Positions 63,090-64,000 of a stretch of DNA of 64,000 nucleotides are shown here, piece after piece. The first letter of the stretch is position 1. Each line of letters begins with the position of its first letter. The position numbers and the translations under genes are program-made. The stretch spans positions 124,001 to 188,000 of the forward strand of contig VIIQ02000059.1 of the NCBI GenBank assembly GCA_007449985.2, written 5' to 3'. The notes beneath the pieces were generated by a model. It had not been told where the DNA came from and searched no databases. It saw only the letters and a list, made by a program, of their open reading frames with translations. The stretch comes from Desmodesmus armatus (Eukaryota; Chlorophyta; Chlorophyceae; Sphaeropleales; Scenedesmaceae).

Positions 63090-64000
63090 ATGGCAGATCA
63101 GGGTAGGCCTAGAAGGAACCCCAACCCTTCTCATAGACTGCGAAGAGCACAAGCGGATGAGCAGTACTGGAAGGAGCACGAACAGGCGGAGTCTCTGGCA
63201 GAGAGTCAGGGTGGCCATGTCCTGCATCATGGAGGGGCCAACAATGCCGCTGCAGCTGCAGCATCGCCATCGGACGGCTCAAAGCTGGACAGTTTAGGCG
63301 CAGCTGAGATGCTTCTGGTGTTCTCACGTATGGGAGGTAGGTGACACAGCACTGGCACAGGGCAAACTGTCTTTTACGGGCGCTACAGTGCCCGATTGCC
63401 AACCAACCGCACTCATCCGCCAAATCGGACCAATCACTTGCACGTGCTCGCAAATGCACGAGTCGCAGGCATGTCCAGGCTGCTAGCAACTTCTAGCGGC
63501 CAGAAATCCCGTTCTATGGGGTGTGACCTGCTTTGTGGGTCTGACACCAGCGGCAGTTACATGTTTTTGTGTCAGTTGTAGCCAAGGCCTTGTCGAATGC
63601 AGTACAAGCGAGGGCGTGATCAAGCACCCTCTGGCTGCGCCCCTTTGTTCTGACGCCGCTGCAGACTCACCTGGAGTTGATGGCCCTGCCGCAGCGGCAG
63701 CGGCAGGTGGCCAGCCTGACCCTGCCGCAGCGGCAGCGGCAGGTGGCCCGCATGACCCCAATGTGCCCTTCATGCAGCAAGCACCGGTGAGCCAGCATGA
63801 ACTCTCAGGACTGGCTTCATGCAATGCACTGGGTGTTGGTGGAAGCTTGTTTCTGTGACTTAGTACAGAAGGGAGCTGGGTCCTATGCGACCCAATTCCT
63901 GCCTTGAAGTTTGTGGTGTGTTTAGGGTGCATTATGCCCTGTTACTGCCAGGAGCTGCCTTCCTGATGTATTGCCTTTTGCACCAACACAGTCCGGACTG
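63090..64000 (+). CDS. Start of an unrecognised gene, partial at window end
   Basis: Proposed exons 63090-63336 and 63557-63786 (GT-AG, phase 1 then 0), continuing beyond the window. The ATG context is AAGATGGC. Exon 1 begins MADQGRPRRNPNPSHRLRR and ends EMLLVFSRMGG; exon 2 includes GLVECSTSEGVIKHPLAAP and a tandem 31-bp unit encoding PAAAAAAGGQPD / PAAAAAAGGPHD, then NVPFMQQAP. Composition is basic at first, then Ala/Gly-rich, compatible with a regulatory protein, but no domain is recognised. The exon 2 acceptor is chosen for frame and is not certain. Confidence 0.45.

Overview
This window reads as nuclear DNA of a green alga, most likely a chlorophycean (Chlamydomonadales or Sphaeropleales). 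The support is: GT-AG introns in most genes; an SBP-box transcription factor, a family confined to green plants and algae; an argininosuccinate lyase with a plastid-type N-terminal extension; long CAG/CTG microsatellites read as poly-Ser or poly-Gln; Ala- and Gln-rich low-complexity proteins; and abundant small non-autonomous transposons, satellites and segmental duplications. There are no bacterial-style operons. All gene models were built by hand from reading frames and splice signals.

Layout. 0-3.5 kb: a decayed ankyrin-repeat gene. 3.56-4.50 kb: a non-autonomous DNA transposon with about 70-bp inverted repeats and a perfect 8-bp target duplication. 5.3-10.2 kb: a tandem duplication carrying two nearly identical two-exon genes for small secreted Cys-containing beta-rich proteins. 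10.35-12.9 kb (minus): an intact 14-repeat ankyrin protein with a coiled coil and a C-terminal membrane anchor, the living relative of the left-end relic. 13.73-14.03 kb: a second inverted-repeat element. 14.27-17.37 kb: an SBP-box transcription factor with a long Gly-Ala-Met-Gln repeat tail. 17.4-26.4 kb: gene-poor, with a near-identical 1,447-bp tandem duplication and two older partial copies. 26.4-28.5 kb (minus): a RuvX/YqgF-fold nuclease-like protein with a poly-Ser insertion. 29.2-36.2 kb: argininosuccinate lyase in 11 exons. 37.3-43.4 kb: an unrecognised 1,206-residue Ala-rich protein with an N-terminal KEN box. 44.5-48.4 kb: two diverged copies of a segment, carrying three copies of another inverted-repeat element. 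49.6-51.75 kb (minus): a secreted Gly-rich protein. 54.4-58.6 kb: a dimeric satellite array interrupted by an element and its internally deleted derivative. 63.1 kb to the end: the start of an unrecognised gene.

The genes do not form one pathway. The most unusual signal is structural. Inside introns of the argininosuccinate lyase gene, and again in the RuvX-like gene, lie partial copies of the neighbouring exon edge together with its splice site ('exon-edge echoes'). In the Gly-rich gene one small real exon looks like such a copy that has been put to use. The argininosuccinate lyase reading frame also has two apparent 1-nt deletions in homopolymers and one non-GT donor, so either the assembly has errors there or the gene is decaying.
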